Below, piece after piece: positions 34,349 to 43,492 of a stretch of DNA of 43,566 nucleotides. Under the pieces are notes generated by a model that worked only from the letters and a program-made list of their open reading frames with translations, made no database searches and was not told the DNA's origin. How positions within the stretch are numbered: position 1 is the stretch's first letter; each line of letters begins with the position of its first letter. Source of the DNA: an uncultured bacterium (lineage in GTDB: Bacteria > Verrucomicrobiota > Kiritimatiellia > PWTM01); the NCBI GenBank assembly GCA_900661335.1, contig CAACVY010000015.1, positions 1-43,566 on the forward strand, in the 5' to 3' direction. Position numbers and translations under genes: made by a program.

Positions 34349-35994
34349 AACGACGCTCCGTTCGAAGCTTATTGGCTCCCTTGGTCGCCCATGCCCGCGA
34401 ATTGCGCGGAGTTCACCTCCGCGATCTGTTCCGCGACGATCCCAACCGGGCCGAGCGCTTCAGCCTGGAAGCCGGCGACCTGTTCCTCGACTACTCGAAG
34501 AATCTCGTGACACCTAAGACCATGCAGCTGCTCTTCCAGCTCGCCGACGCCGTCCACCTGCGCGACGAAATCCAGGCGATGTTCCGCGGCGAGCGAATCA
34601 ACCGCACCGAGAATCGAGCGGTCCTCCACGTCGCCCTGCGCATGCCGCGCGGGAGCTCACTGGTCGTCGACGGGCGAAATGTGGTGGACGACGTTCATGC
34701 CGTTCTCGACCGGATGAGCGACTTCGCCGAACGGGTCCGACAAGGGCAATGGCGCGGCGCCACGGGTCGGCCAATTCGGCACGTCATCAACATCGGGATC
34801 GGCGGCTCGGACCTTGGGCCGGCCATGGCCACGCTCGCCCTCCGCCCCTATGCGGCGCGACACCTATCGGTTCACTTTGTGTCCAACATCGACGGGACCC
34901 ACCTGGCGGAAACGGTCCGTGATCTCGATCCCCAGGAGACGCTGTTCATCATCGCGTCCAAAACGTTCACCACCGAAGAAACCATGACGAACGCGCAAAG
35001 CGCGCGCCGTTGGGTGTGTGGCCGCTTGGGCACGGCGCCGGAAGTGGTTCGGCAACATTTCGTAGCTGTCTCGACCCAGACAGAGCGCGTAGTGGCATTC
35101 GGAATCGCGCCAGAAAACATGTTTCCGTTCTGGGATTGGGTGGGGGGGCGGTATTCCTTGTGCAGTGCGATCGGCCTCCCGCTCATGATCGCCATCGGAC
35201 CGGATCGCTTCCGCGACATGCTCGCCGGCTTTCATCGGATGGACCGCCACTTCCTCGAATCGCCGTGGGAACGCAACATGCCCGTCATCCTCGGCCTGCT
35301 GGGCGTTTGGTACAACAACGTGCTCGGCGCGCAAACCTACGCCATTCTCCCGTACGATCAGTACTTAGCCCGCTTGCCAGCCTATCTGCAACAGGCAGAC
35401 ATGGAAAGCAACGGCAAGCGTGTGGACCGGCATGGGCGCGTCGTGCGGTGGCAAACCGGGCCCATCGTGTGGGGCGAACCCGGCACCAATGGCCAGCACG
35501 CCTTCTATCAACTCATCCATCAGGGCACCAAACTCGTTCCGTGTGATTTCATCGGCTTCTGTCGTTCGCACAATCCCATCGGCGACCACCACGACCGGCT
35601 CATGGCTCATTTCTTCGCCCAAACCGAAGCCCTAGCGTTCGGCAAAACACCGGAGGAAGTCATCGCCGAAGGCACGCCGCCTCACCTGGTGCCGCATCGA
35701 ACTTTCCCCGGCGACCGGCCCACCAACACGATCCTTGCAGATCAGCTCACGCCATCGGTGCTGGGCCAACTGATCGCCCTCTATGAGCACAAAATTTTTA
35801 CCCAGGGCGTGATTTGGAACATCTATTCCTTCGACCAATGGGGCGTGGAACTTGGCAAGCAACTCGCCAAGCGGATTCTGCCGGAACTTCAATCCGAGGC
35901 CGAACCCGCCCTGTCGCACGACGCCTCGACGAACGCGCTGATCCGCCGCTACCGCCAGCGGCGCGCGCCCCCTACCAAGGATGCAGCCCGATGA
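34345..35994 (+). CDS. pgi: Glucose-6-phosphate isomerase
   Basis: A 549-residue cytosolic enzyme that interconverts glucose-6-phosphate and fructose-6-phosphate. Both family signatures are present: [16 protein letters not shown] and [38 protein letters not shown] marks the phosphate site and [16 protein letters not shown] carries the catalytic His region. Full length matches the eubacterial long form (about 550). The frame is open for 70 codons upstream of 34345, but these overlap the DUF62 gene and read as shadow sequence; the ATG at 34345 is preceded by AAGAGGA and overlaps the previous stop (ATGA). The next gene starts on the same overlap. Confidence 0.97.
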   Translation: MKRRSVRSLLAPLVAHARELRGVHLRDLFRDDPNRAERFSLEAGDLFLDYSKNLVTPKTMQLLFQLADAVHLRDEIQAMFRGERINRTENRAVLHVALRMPRGSSLVVDGRNVVDDVHAVLDRMSDFAERVRQGQWRGATGRPIRHVINIGIGGSDLGPAMATLALRPYAARHLSVHFVSNIDGTHLAETVRDLDPQETLFIIASKTFTTEETMTNAQSARRWVCGRLGTAPEVVRQHFVAVSTQTERVVAFGIAPENMFPFWDWVGGRYSLCSAIGLPLMIAIGPDRFRDMLAGFHRMDRHFLESPWERNMPVILGLLGVWYNNVLGAQTYAILPYDQYLARLPAYLQQADMESNGKRVDRHGRVVRWQTGPIVWGEPGTNGQHAFYQLIHQGTKLVPCDFIGFCRSHNPIGDHHDRLMAHFFAQTEALAFGKTPEEVIAEGTPPHLVPHRTFPGDRPTNTILADQLTPSVLGQLIALYEHKIFTQGVIWNIYSFDQWGVELGKQLAKRILPELQSEAEPALSHDASTNALIRRYRQRRAPPTKDAAR

Positions 35995-36293
35995 GCCGAC
36001 AAGGGATCTTGGTCGTAGTCATTGCCCTGGGCTTAGGGCTGGCCGCGCTTTGGTCAGTCCGTTCCTGCTCGGCACAGCTCCGTCCTACGACGGGTCTCCC
36101 GGCCGGAACTCGCTACGTCATGCGCTGCAACAACTGCCGCCATGAATTTTCCATGACCCCGGAGGAACTGCGCGCGGCGTACGACCGAGGCGACGTCCGC
36201 GGCAGTGGAGATGGACGTGACTTATTCCGCTGTCCCCAGTGCGGCCAATACCACGCGCAGCAGGTTCTCCATGGAACGGAATTTCCGCCATGA
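35991..36293 (+). CDS. Small membrane-anchored zinc-ribbon protein
   Basis: A 100-residue protein with one N-terminal membrane helix ([18 protein letters not shown]) and a zinc-ribbon-like domain with two Cys pairs, CNNC (46-49) and CPQC (81-84), 31 residues apart, joined by [18 protein letters not shown]. It overlaps pgi and the next gene by four bases each. The Cys spacing fits a treble-clef/zinc-ribbon. The presumed orientation, soluble part outside, follows the short N-terminal tail and one helix. Such proteins often come next to H-X9-DG pseudopilins in related genomes; here too one follows directly. The function is not known. Confidence 0.8.
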   Translation: MSRQGILVVVIALGLGLAALWSVRSCSAQLRPTTGLPAGTRYVMRCNNCRHEFSMTPEELRAAYDRGDVRGSGDGRDLFRCPQCGQYHAQQVLHGTEFPP

Positions 36294-37096
36294 CACCTCG
36301 TCGACACGGTTTCACGCTCGTCGAACTCCTGGCCGCTATCGCGATCATCTCCATTCTGGCCATGCTGCTGGTGCCCCAACTCGGGCGCGCCCTCGCGCGG
36401 GCACGTGAAACCTCGTGCCGAGCCAATATGGCGGTAATCGTGAAAGCCGCGCAGGTTTACGCCGGCGACCACCGTGGGGTCCTGCCATCCGCCTGGAGCC
36501 GAGGACCGGCCTCCACAAATGACGAGCACATGTGCTTCGTGGGACAAGAGGTCCTGCCGTCCAACGTGACCGTCAATGCGGATTGGCCGCGAGGAAAGCT
36601 CGGCCGGTTGTTGAACTACATCGGCGACAGCGCCAAAGCCCGCCGCCTGTACCGTTGTCCGGGCCTGCCGCGTGGGCCACTTCACAGCGGCTTGGGAAGC
36701 AACGGGTTTTTTGACTATGCCGTCTTCGAAATTTTTGCCGGCGCCCGGCAGTCCGCGGTGCCCACGCGAGCACGCGTAGATCTGGGCCGAAGTCTGGAGT
36801 CGGTGCCGTGCCCATGGCTCGTGGAGGAAGATCCCGCCGAGTTTCTCAACACGACCTACATCCAGCCATTCCATAAAGCCACGGACCGGCTCGGCGCTTG
36901 GCACGGGGGACGTGGCAACATCGGCACCAGCGACGGTGCCGTGATTGGCATTCAGTCTCAGCGAAAACTTGGCGGCCTGTGGAAGAACCCAAGAGCCCAG
37001 GACTGGAGAGCCATGACGCCCTCGGGCAAAGAGGTCACTCTGTACCAGTCTGCGGTTGCAGCACCAGACGGTTGGGGGTGGTGGAACCGTCAATGA
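36290..37096 (+). CDS. Pseudopilin-like protein with H-X9-DG motif
   Basis: A 268-residue protein with the leader [29 protein letters not shown] (cleavage after Gly7, Glu at mature position 5), a globular domain with Cys residues (SCRANMAV, YRCPGLP) and HGGRGNIGTSDG, again nine residues between His and DG. Membership of the prepilin-type H-X9-DG family is clear. The ATG at 36290 shares ATGA with the zinc-ribbon gene; an upstream in-frame ATG at 36239 is unlikely. It stops overlapping the PAP2 gene by four bases. It is not close in sequence to the member at 26048 beyond the leader and motif. Confidence 0.92.
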   Translation: MTPRRHGFTLVELLAAIAIISILAMLLVPQLGRALARARETSCRANMAVIVKAAQVYAGDHRGVLPSAWSRGPASTNDEHMCFVGQEVLPSNVTVNADWPRGKLGRLLNYIGDSAKARRLYRCPGLPRGPLHSGLGSNGFFDYAVFEIFAGARQSAVPTRARVDLGRSLESVPCPWLVEEDPAEFLNTTYIQPFHKATDRLGAWHGGRGNIGTSDGAVIGIQSQRKLGGLWKNPRAQDWRAMTPSGKEVTLYQSAVAAPDGWGWWNRQ

Positions 37097-38400
37097 GTGG
37101 GGGGAAGGCACGAAGATCTATTCCTAGCCCGTGGACATACCGTCGTGAGTGGCTACCGGAGGTCTGTAGCCTGGTGGTCCTGGCCGCGTTGGCCATCGCG
37201 ATGTTTGACCGAACGGATTTAGACCTGCGACTCGCTGCACGGTTTTTCGATCCACAGCGTGGGTTCCCATCCCCTCGTGAACTGCCCTGGGCGTGGCGCC
37301 TGTTGTATGTGGCACCCAGCGCGTCGGTCACGCTGCTGGGAATCGGAGCCGGCCTCCTGCTGCTGGCCAGCCATCGCTGGACTGGATGGCGGCCACTGCG
37401 TCGCTATGCGGTGGCTGTCCTACTGGCCTTGGCCTTAGGCCCTGGGCTTGTCATCAACGTGGTGCTCAAAGATTTCTGGGGCCGTCCGCGGCCGGTCCAT
37501 GTGCGTTCGTTCGGTGGACCCTGGGAATATCGAGAATCAACGCAACCCGGCCAACCCGGACGGGGAAAATCGTTCCCTTGTGGCCACAGTTCCGCCGGGT
37601 ACGTGGGCACTATCTTTTGGCTCATCCTCAAACGGCGCCACCGCGCCTGGGCCGTCGCCACGCTGGCGGCTTCGCTGCTGTACGGCACGCTGCTCGGGCT
37701 GGGACGGTTGATGACCGGCTCTCACTTTGCCTCGGACGTCGCCTGGTCGGCGATTCTCACGCACGGGACCAACGTGCTGCTGTATTACTTCCTTTTGAAT
37801 ATCCCCGGGCACGAGGACTCGCCCCCTCAGCCCCACGAGGGCCTACGAGTTAGCGGCCTCGAACTCGTCGGATGGACCACCCTTGCGCTGATGGTCGCTG
37901 TGGGCGCCTTGGTGGCGACCCCGTACTATACCGAGTTCCACCTCGATCCTGACTACGCGCGTTCCAATTCCACCTCCACCCCCGGGGGTTTGGAGCTAGT
38001 CCTTCCCTCGGGGGCTGTCGAGCTGTCCGTCCGGCATGGCACGTCTCTCCAACTCTGTGGCCAGGCTCAAGGTTTTGGGATGCTCGGCAGCCGCTTGCAC
38101 CGTCGCTTCGTCCATTCGGCCACGAATGGCTTGAGCCGGTTCGAATGGACTTCCACCGGTTGGTTTTCTGACCTCGACGTCCAATTGGGGATCACGGTCC
38201 CGGTGGACAGGATCGCAACCCTGCACGTTTATCAAGCGCGTGGAAGCCTCGCGTTGAACACCCCCAACGCACCGGCCCCATATATCGACCTCATCACGAA
38301 GCGCGTCCAGGTGGTCCGGTGGGTCACTCCGGCTGCCGCCAACTCCAGTTCGAACCCTTCGCCGAACTGTCGCGCGTCGAACTCGTCCGCTCCACATTGA
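37093..38400 (+). CDS. PAP2-family membrane phosphatase with C-terminal exported domain
   Basis: A 435-residue inner-membrane protein. About six helices in residues 20-280 carry the PAP2 acid-phosphatase triad: KDFWGRPRP (126-134), PCGHSSAGY (162-170, where most members have PSGH) and GLGRLMTGSHFASD (202-215, with catalytic His211 and Arg205). Members dephosphorylate undecaprenyl-PP, phosphatidylglycerol phosphate or lipid A. The segment after the last helix (about 285-435) is beta-rich and extracytoplasmic (GLELVLPSGAVELSVRHGTSLQLCG and following), unusual for PAP2 proteins. It starts with ATGA overlapping the pseudopilin stop and ends 31 bases before the kinase. The substrate cannot be predicted; the large C-terminal part may bind envelope polymers. 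Confidence 0.88.
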   Translation: MSGGKARRSIPSPWTYRREWLPEVCSLVVLAALAIAMFDRTDLDLRLAARFFDPQRGFPSPRELPWAWRLLYVAPSASVTLLGIGAGLLLLASHRWTGWRPLRRYAVAVLLALALGPGLVINVVLKDFWGRPRPVHVRSFGGPWEYRESTQPGQPGRGKSFPCGHSSAGYVGTIFWLILKRRHRAWAVATLAASLLYGTLLGLGRLMTGSHFASDVAWSAILTHGTNVLLYYFLLNIPGHEDSPPQPHEGLRVSGLELVGWTTLALMVAVGALVATPYYTEFHLDPDYARSNSTSTPGGLELVLPSGAVELSVRHGTSLQLCGQAQGFGMLGSRLHRRFVHSATNGLSRFEWTSTGWFSDLDVQLGITVPVDRIATLHVYQARGSLALNTPNAPAPYIDLITKRVQVVRWVTPAAANSSSNPSPNCRASNSSAPH

Positions 38401-38431
38401 AAAGTCCGGCTTCTCGACTAGACTGAACCAC

Positions 38432-39643
38432 GTGAACCAAGTGATCTCCATGGACGGGTCGCATGACCACCAGGACGTTCAGGCGATCGCTGAAAAGCCG
38501 ACTGCCGTCGAAGAGTCCGCAGCCGAAACGGAATTCGAACGGCAGATGGCCGACCGCGGTCTGGAACGCCTGATCGCGAACTATCGGGCGATTATTCAAG
38601 CCCGCGCGATCTACTATCCCGTCGCCTACCGATTCGTGCGGGAACTGGGTCGAGGCCGGCAGGGAATCGTGTTTTTGGGCCTTCGTCATGGCGCTCGAGG
38701 TTGTCTCACCCGGCACGCGATCAAGTTGTTCGATCCATCCATTTATGCCTCGCCGCGGCAATATTGGACGGACATGGGGCGCATCGCCGCGCAGATCTCC
38801 CGGCTGCAAAGTGTGAACGCGCCCAACCTCGTCGGGCGAGACATCTACGACGAGGAGAACGGCATCGGCTATGTCCAGATGGAGGCGATTGATGGGCTAG
38901 ACTTGCAGCGTCTGCTGTACGGCCGGCACTTCGAGTTGGCCCGCCCTCGATGTTCGCCGGAAGAATGGGCACGATTCGCAGACGTCATTTTCCGCTTCGA
39001 GGAAGGCAAAGTTCGGATTCAACCCGGCGTCGCGCTCTACATCATGCGATCCGCCTTGCGGGGGTTGGAGGCCTTGCACGACGCTGGTTTCGTGCACTGC
39101 GACGTGAAACCCTCAAACATCATGGTGGACATGATGGGCAACGTGAAGGTGGTCGACTACGGCCGTGCCAACATCATCAATGAGCGCAGCACGTTCTTGC
39201 TCGGTTCGCCGCTGTACATGGCGCCCGAAATCCACCGCCGGGAGCCCTACCAGATTCCCTCGGATATCTACAGCCTGGGACTGGTGGGACTGGAGCTTCT
39301 GCGTGGCGAAAGCCTGGTGGACTACAGCCAGATCAACGAGGCCCAGCTCCTGGAATTCAAAATGAATCTACCGCGCCGACTGCCCGACATGTTGCCCCCG
39401 CACGTGCGCCGAAACAAGGACTTCGTCGCCGTGTTGCAACGCTTCCTCGACCCGGATCCGGCGAAGCGGTACCAGCGTTGCGACGAAGCCGAGTCCAGCC
39501 CAATGGGACTTGCCTTACTGCACAAGCAGCTTACAATTGCCGGCAAAGATTCCGAGTACTACCGGGATCTCGAAAGCTACATGTCCAAACTCCAGCCGAT
39601 GGCCCGGCCTCCGGATGGCCCCATGGAAGGATTGATGGCGTAG
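38432..39643 (+). CDS. Ser/Thr protein kinase, non-RD type
   Basis: A 403-residue soluble kinase. Kinase features are present: glycine-rich loop GRGRQGIV (73-80), ATP lysine in HAIKLFD (Lys98), HCDVKPSN (catalytic Asp224, with Cys in place of the usual Arg of HRD), DYG (242-244, for DFG) and GSPLYMAPE (APE 264-266). The missing Arg makes it a non-RD kinase, so activation-loop phosphorylation may not be needed. No membrane helix or sensor domain is obvious; the N-terminal 60 residues are acidic and helical. GTG 38432 is chosen; ATG 38450 is possible. It follows the PAP2 gene by 31 bases. A phosphothreonine-binding FHA-like protein is encoded elsewhere in this window (2852). Confidence 0.88.
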   Translation: MNQVISMDGSHDHQDVQAIAEKPTAVEESAAETEFERQMADRGLERLIANYRAIIQARAIYYPVAYRFVRELGRGRQGIVFLGLRHGARGCLTRHAIKLFDPSIYASPRQYWTDMGRIAAQISRLQSVNAPNLVGRDIYDEENGIGYVQMEAIDGLDLQRLLYGRHFELARPRCSPEEWARFADVIFRFEEGKVRIQPGVALYIMRSALRGLEALHDAGFVHCDVKPSNIMVDMMGNVKVVDYGRANIINERSTFLLGSPLYMAPEIHRREPYQIPSDIYSLGLVGLELLRGESLVDYSQINEAQLLEFKMNLPRRLPDMLPPHVRRNKDFVAVLQRFLDPDPAKRYQRCDEAESSPMGLALLHKQLTIAGKDSEYYRDLESYMSKLQPMARPPDGPMEGLMA

Positions 39644-39684
39644 ACCGGGGTGGGCACGGAAATTCAGAGAGGTCACGAAACGAG

Positions 39685-40362
39685 ATGAACGTCCTACATG
39701 TGTGTGCGAATCCGAAACCGACGGAAGAATCGGTCAGCAAGCAACTTTCGATCGCTTTCATCACCCGCTTGATCGAGCAGGTCCCCGAGGCTGAGATCAA
39801 CAACGTGGATCTCTACCAAGATCCGCCGCCGCATCTTTCCCTCGCGGCATGGCGAGGCCTATGGCAGGCCGCCTTCGACCCGAACCACAAAATCACGAAG
39901 GAAGAACAGAAAGCGACGGAGTACGCGCGCGGCCAAGCCAAATTGTTCAACCAAGCCGACGTGCTCGTGCTCACCATGCCGATGTGGAACTTCGGTCCGC
40001 CCTCCATCTTCAAGGCGTGGCTCGATCAAGTCCTCGCACCTGGTCTCACGTTCGACTTGGGTCCCGATGAGAACGGCACCGTGCGCGTTCGGCCGAAACA
40101 TAAAATCCGGCGCGTCATCCTCTTGGTGGCTTCCGGGGGTGTGTACCACGAGGGCGATGCGCGGGATGGACTCACTCGCACCATCCGCAGTGCACTCGAG
40201 TTCGTCGGAATCGAGCGGGTCCAAATTGCTTGGGCGGACGGCCAAAATCCGCTCTTCTACGGCGACCACGAGTTTCGAAAGCAAACGGCCATTGAGGCCG
40301 CACAAGATCTCGCCGACGAACTCGCCGAGGAATTTCAAACTTCCTGGAGCGCTTCACAGTGA
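39685..40362 (+). CDS. azoR: FMN-dependent NADH-azoreductase-like
   Basis: A 225-residue flavodoxin-fold enzyme of the FMN-dependent NADH:quinone/azoreductase family: MNVLHVCANPKPTEESVSKQLSIAF (FMN phosphate loop), DVLVLTMPMWNFGPPSIFKAWLDQVL (typical PMxNF motif), GVTF-like LTFDL region, and ILLVASGGVY. It reduces quinones or azo compounds with two electrons from NAD(P)H. ATG 39685 is preceded by GAGAGG. It ends sharing GTGA with the serine acetyltransferase gene. It is cytoplasmic, unlike the Tat-exported relative at 17456. Confidence 0.93.
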   Translation: MNVLHVCANPKPTEESVSKQLSIAFITRLIEQVPEAEINNVDLYQDPPPHLSLAAWRGLWQAAFDPNHKITKEEQKATEYARGQAKLFNQADVLVLTMPMWNFGPPSIFKAWLDQVLAPGLTFDLGPDENGTVRVRPKHKIRRVILLVASGGVYHEGDARDGLTRTIRSALEFVGIERVQIAWADGQNPLFYGDHEFRKQTAIEAAQDLADELAEEFQTSWSASQ

Positions 40363-41363
40363 ACGATCGCCCTCCACTCCGCGGGCCGTGCATCGGCGAT
40401 GACATCGAACATTGCCTGTGTCAAACCGTCGCACGGCTGCGGGGACTCTATGTGGACACCGGCGACGACCGCCCCGATAGCCTGCTGCGAGATTATCCGG
40501 ACCCCACGCGCGTTATCGAAGCCCTGCGTGTGCTACTGGATGCCATGTTTCCAGGACGGATGTTCCCCAACGACATCCAGGGGGACGAACTCGGTGTGTT
40601 TTTGATGCGGCGATTGAGCCTCGCCTGGCACCTCCTGCGGCCCGAAATCGAGAAAGCATTGCCGTTCCGGACGCGCACCGGCTCTGCGAGTGGGGAGCTG
40701 TCGCCGCTCGCCGAAGACCCGCGCGAAGAGTCCTTGCGTGTGATCCGCGCACTCTGCGAAAGCTTGCCCGAAGTCCGAACCTATCTGGTGGACGACGTGC
40801 GCGCGGCATACGAAGGCGACCCGGCCGCGCTCACCTTTGCCGAGGTTCAATTGGCCTACCCGGGGCTGTTGGCGATCGCGTCACACCGCATCGCCCATCT
40901 CCTGTATCTGCAAAACGTGCCCATCATTCCCCGCATCATGAGCGAATGGACTCACACGCAAACCGGCGTGGACATCCATCCGGGCGCGCGGATCGGCCGC
41001 AGCCTTTTCATCGACCACGCCACCGGAGTCGTCATCGGCGAAACCTCCGTCATCGGCGACCGCGTCAAGTTGTACCAAGGCGTGACCCTGGGCGCGCGAA
41101 GCTTCCCACTCGATGCCCAGGGGAACCCAATCAAACACATCCGACGTCACCCTACGGTCGAAGACGATGTGGTCATCTACGCGAACGCCACGATCCTCGG
41201 AGGCAATACAGTGATCGGGCATCACTCCACCATCGGCGGCAACGTCTTTCTCACCCACAGTGTCCCACCGTACAGCGTGGTCACGATGGAGCATGCGCAT
41301 GTGCGGATCAAGAACGCCCACCAAGAATTCGAAGCACCCCCACCGCCCGAATTCGAAATCTGA
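40359..41363 (+). CDS. cysE: Serine O-acetyltransferase
   Basis: A 334-residue enzyme that acetylates L-serine with acetyl-CoA, the first step of cysteine synthesis. The N-terminal helical part (about 1-190) includes YLVDDVRAAYEGDPAALTFAEVQLAYPG. The left-handed beta-helix starts at VDIHPGARIGRSLFIDHATGVVIGETSVIGDRVKLYQGVTLGARSF, followed by KHIRRHPTVEDDVVIYANATILGGNTVIGHHSTIGGNVFLT. The His of FIDHATG and that of RHPT are active-site positions of the family. The length resembles the longer plant/cyanobacterial-type SAT. GTG 40359 shares GTGA with the preceding stop. No cysK partner is in the window. Confidence 0.94.
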   Translation: MNDRPPLRGPCIGDDIEHCLCQTVARLRGLYVDTGDDRPDSLLRDYPDPTRVIEALRVLLDAMFPGRMFPNDIQGDELGVFLMRRLSLAWHLLRPEIEKALPFRTRTGSASGELSPLAEDPREESLRVIRALCESLPEVRTYLVDDVRAAYEGDPAALTFAEVQLAYPGLLAIASHRIAHLLYLQNVPIIPRIMSEWTHTQTGVDIHPGARIGRSLFIDHATGVVIGETSVIGDRVKLYQGVTLGARSFPLDAQGNPIKHIRRHPTVEDDVVIYANATILGGNTVIGHHSTIGGNVFLTHSVPPYSVVTMEHAHVRIKNAHQEFEAPPPPEFEI

Positions 41364-41396
41364 ACGGCCAGGTCCTCCAACGACGTGCTTTCCGAC

Positions 41397-42812
41397 ATGA
41401 GCACCCAGACATCTATACGATTGTTGGTCATCGGTGCGGGGCCCGCTGGATATCCCGCCGCGTTTCACGCGGCAGATCTGGGGATGTCCGTCACACTGGT
41501 GGACCTCGACCCGCACATGGGCGGGGTATGCTTGCAGCGAGGGTGCATTCCATCTAAAGCCCTCCTACATGTCGCTCGGTTCATCGAAGAGTGTCGCGAA
41601 TTCGAACAGCTCGGCGTGCGAGTGGGCACACCGACCATCGAACTGACGCGCCTTCGCGACTGGAAACAGTCGGTCATTCGGCGTCTAACGGACGGACTGG
41701 CAAGCTTGTGCGCCGCGCGACGGATCGAGTTCATCCAAGGCCGCGCGCAGTTTGTTAGTCCGGATGAGGTCGAGATCCAAACGCCTCATGGAACGCGGCG
41801 CATGCCAGTGGACCATGTGTTGATTGCCACCGGCTCCCGACCCGCCTCACTACCCGGGTGGCCCACCTCGCCGCGCATTATGGATTCCACTGCAGCGCTG
41901 GACTTGCCGGACATCCCCAAACGGCTACTGGTCGTGGGCGGCGGCTATATTGGCCTGGAGCTCGGCTCGATCTACGCCGCCTTGGGTTCTCGCGTGTCGG
42001 TCGTGGAACTCACCGATGGCCTATTGCCGGGCGTTGACCGGACACTCGTCACCTCGCTCCAGCGACGGCTTGGACGACGGTTCGAACACATCCGGCTGCG
42101 CACCCGCGTCGCCGCCGTCATGCCCGAAGCGGACTCGATCCGCGTCACGCTCGAAGGACCCGACGGCACCCAGGAAGAAACCTTCGACCGCGTGCTGGTG
42201 TCCGTCGGCCGCCGGCCGAATAGTCAACAGTTAGGATTGGACCGCGCCGGCATCGAGGTCGACGCGCGCGGATTCATTCGCGTCGACGAACGGCGACGCA
42301 CCAGCCATCCACGGGTTTGGGCCGCGGGCGATGTCGCCGGCGAGCCCATGCTCGCCCACAAGGCCACCTACGAGGCCAAGATCGCGGTTGAGGCCATCGC
42401 GGGACGCAAAGTCGCGTATGAACCTCGCACGATTCCAGCCGTCGTATTCACCGATCCAGAAATCGCGTGGGCAGGCCTGACGCAATCCGAGGCCGAGCGG
42501 GCTTCCCGGCCCGTTCACATCGTTCGGTTTCCCTGGAGCGCTTCGGGACGCGCGCTGACCCTGGAACGCACCGAAGGCCTCACCCAGTGGATCCTCGAAC
42601 CGGAATCGCAACGCGTTCTGGGCGTCGGGATAGTTGGAGTGAACGCCGGCGATTTACTGGCCGAAGGTGCATTGGCCATCGAGCTCGGCGCGGTGGCCGA
42701 CGACGTCGCCTGGACCATCCACGCGCATCCGACGCTGTCCGAAACCTTGATGGAAGCTGCCGAGCTGGCCAGCGGCCATGCCACCCACTACCTGCCTTCC
42801 CCCCGAACATGA
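41397..42812 (+). CDS. lpdA: Dihydrolipoamide dehydrogenase
   Basis: A 471-residue flavoprotein disulfide reductase, the E3 component of 2-oxoacid dehydrogenase and glycine-cleavage complexes. FAD site: LLVIGAGPAGYPAAFHAADLG; redox disulfide: GGVCLQRGCIPSK (Cys45 and Cys50); NAD site: LLVVGGGYIGLELGSIYAALGS; second FAD site: VWAAGDVAGEPMLAHKA; C-terminal interface: IHAHPTLSETLMEAAE with the catalytic His-Pro. The redox loop is CLQRGC rather than the usual CLNVGC, still with four residues between the cysteines. ATG 41397 is chosen; GTG 41385 is an alternative. No E1 or E2 gene is nearby. It ends sharing ATGA with the HAD phosphatase gene. Confidence 0.94.
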   Translation: MSTQTSIRLLVIGAGPAGYPAAFHAADLGMSVTLVDLDPHMGGVCLQRGCIPSKALLHVARFIEECREFEQLGVRVGTPTIELTRLRDWKQSVIRRLTDGLASLCAARRIEFIQGRAQFVSPDEVEIQTPHGTRRMPVDHVLIATGSRPASLPGWPTSPRIMDSTAALDLPDIPKRLLVVGGGYIGLELGSIYAALGSRVSVVELTDGLLPGVDRTLVTSLQRRLGRRFEHIRLRTRVAAVMPEADSIRVTLEGPDGTQEETFDRVLVSVGRRPNSQQLGLDRAGIEVDARGFIRVDERRRTSHPRVWAAGDVAGEPMLAHKATYEAKIAVEAIAGRKVAYEPRTIPAVVFTDPEIAWAGLTQSEAERASRPVHIVRFPWSASGRALTLERTEGLTQWILEPESQRVLGVGIVGVNAGDLLAEGALAIELGAVADDVAWTIHAHPTLSETLMEAAELASGHATHYLPSPRT

Positions 42813-43492
42813 ACTGGGGCGCGATCTTCGACTGGGACGGCGTGATCGTAGACTCCTCCCACTTTCATCGACGAAGTTGGGAACTTCTGGCCCACGAGAT
42901 CGGCCGCGCGCTCCCGCCCGACCACTTCCTGCGCGGGTTCGGCATGACCAACGAAACAATCCTCATGGAATTACTCGGATGGACCCGTGCCCCGGAGGTG
43001 GCCCGCCAATGGTCCTTACGCAAAGAAGAGATTTTCCGCGACCTTGTACGCCAAAACTCGATCCAACCGCTCCCCGGTGTGGAACGCTGGCTGGGCGAGC
43101 TCTCCCGCGCAGGCGTGCCCAGGATCATCGCGTCTTCTACTCACCGCGCAAACATCGAAATGATCTCACAGCAACTACGCCTCCCGCCGTTTGCGGGGAT
43201 TGTGTCCGCCGAAGATGTCACGAGAGGAAAACCGGCGCCCGACATTTTTCTAGAAGCCGCACGGCGCTTGGGCTTGCCGCCGCAACGGTGTGTCGTCTTC
43301 GAAGATTCTCCCGCAGGGATCCAAGCCGGGCGCGCCGCGGGGATGTTCGTCGTAGCCGTCACCACGACTCACCCTGCGGCGTCTCTGCCGCCCGCCGATT
43401 GGGTCGTGGGCCGCTTGGACGAGCTCAGCGTGACCGATCTTGAAGCCCGGCTCGCACAGTTCGCACGGCCACCGGCCAGCCAGTCCGCTTAG
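42809..43492 (+). CDS. HAD-family phosphatase, beta-phosphoglucomutase-like
   Basis: A 227-residue HAD hydrolase. Motif I is FDWDGVIVDSS (nucleophile Asp8 and acid/base Asp10), motif II lies in PRIIASSTHRANIE, motif III is the Lys of RGKPAPDIF and motif IV is CVVFEDSPAGIQAGRAAGM. A helical cap with GFGMTNETILMELLG follows motif I, as in beta-phosphoglucomutase/sugar-phosphatase members. It would remove or transfer phosphate on a small sugar phosphate or phosphoglycolate. ATG 42809 shares ATGA with the preceding stop; the frame open upstream is a shadow of lpdA. The remaining 74 bases of the window hold nothing recognised. Confidence 0.92.
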   Translation: MNWGAIFDWDGVIVDSSHFHRRSWELLAHEIGRALPPDHFLRGFGMTNETILMELLGWTRAPEVARQWSLRKEEIFRDLVRQNSIQPLPGVERWLGELSRAGVPRIIASSTHRANIEMISQQLRLPPFAGIVSAEDVTRGKPAPDIFLEAARRLGLPPQRCVVFEDSPAGIQAGRAAGMFVVAVTTTHPAASLPPADWVVGRLDELSVTDLEARLAQFARPPASQSA

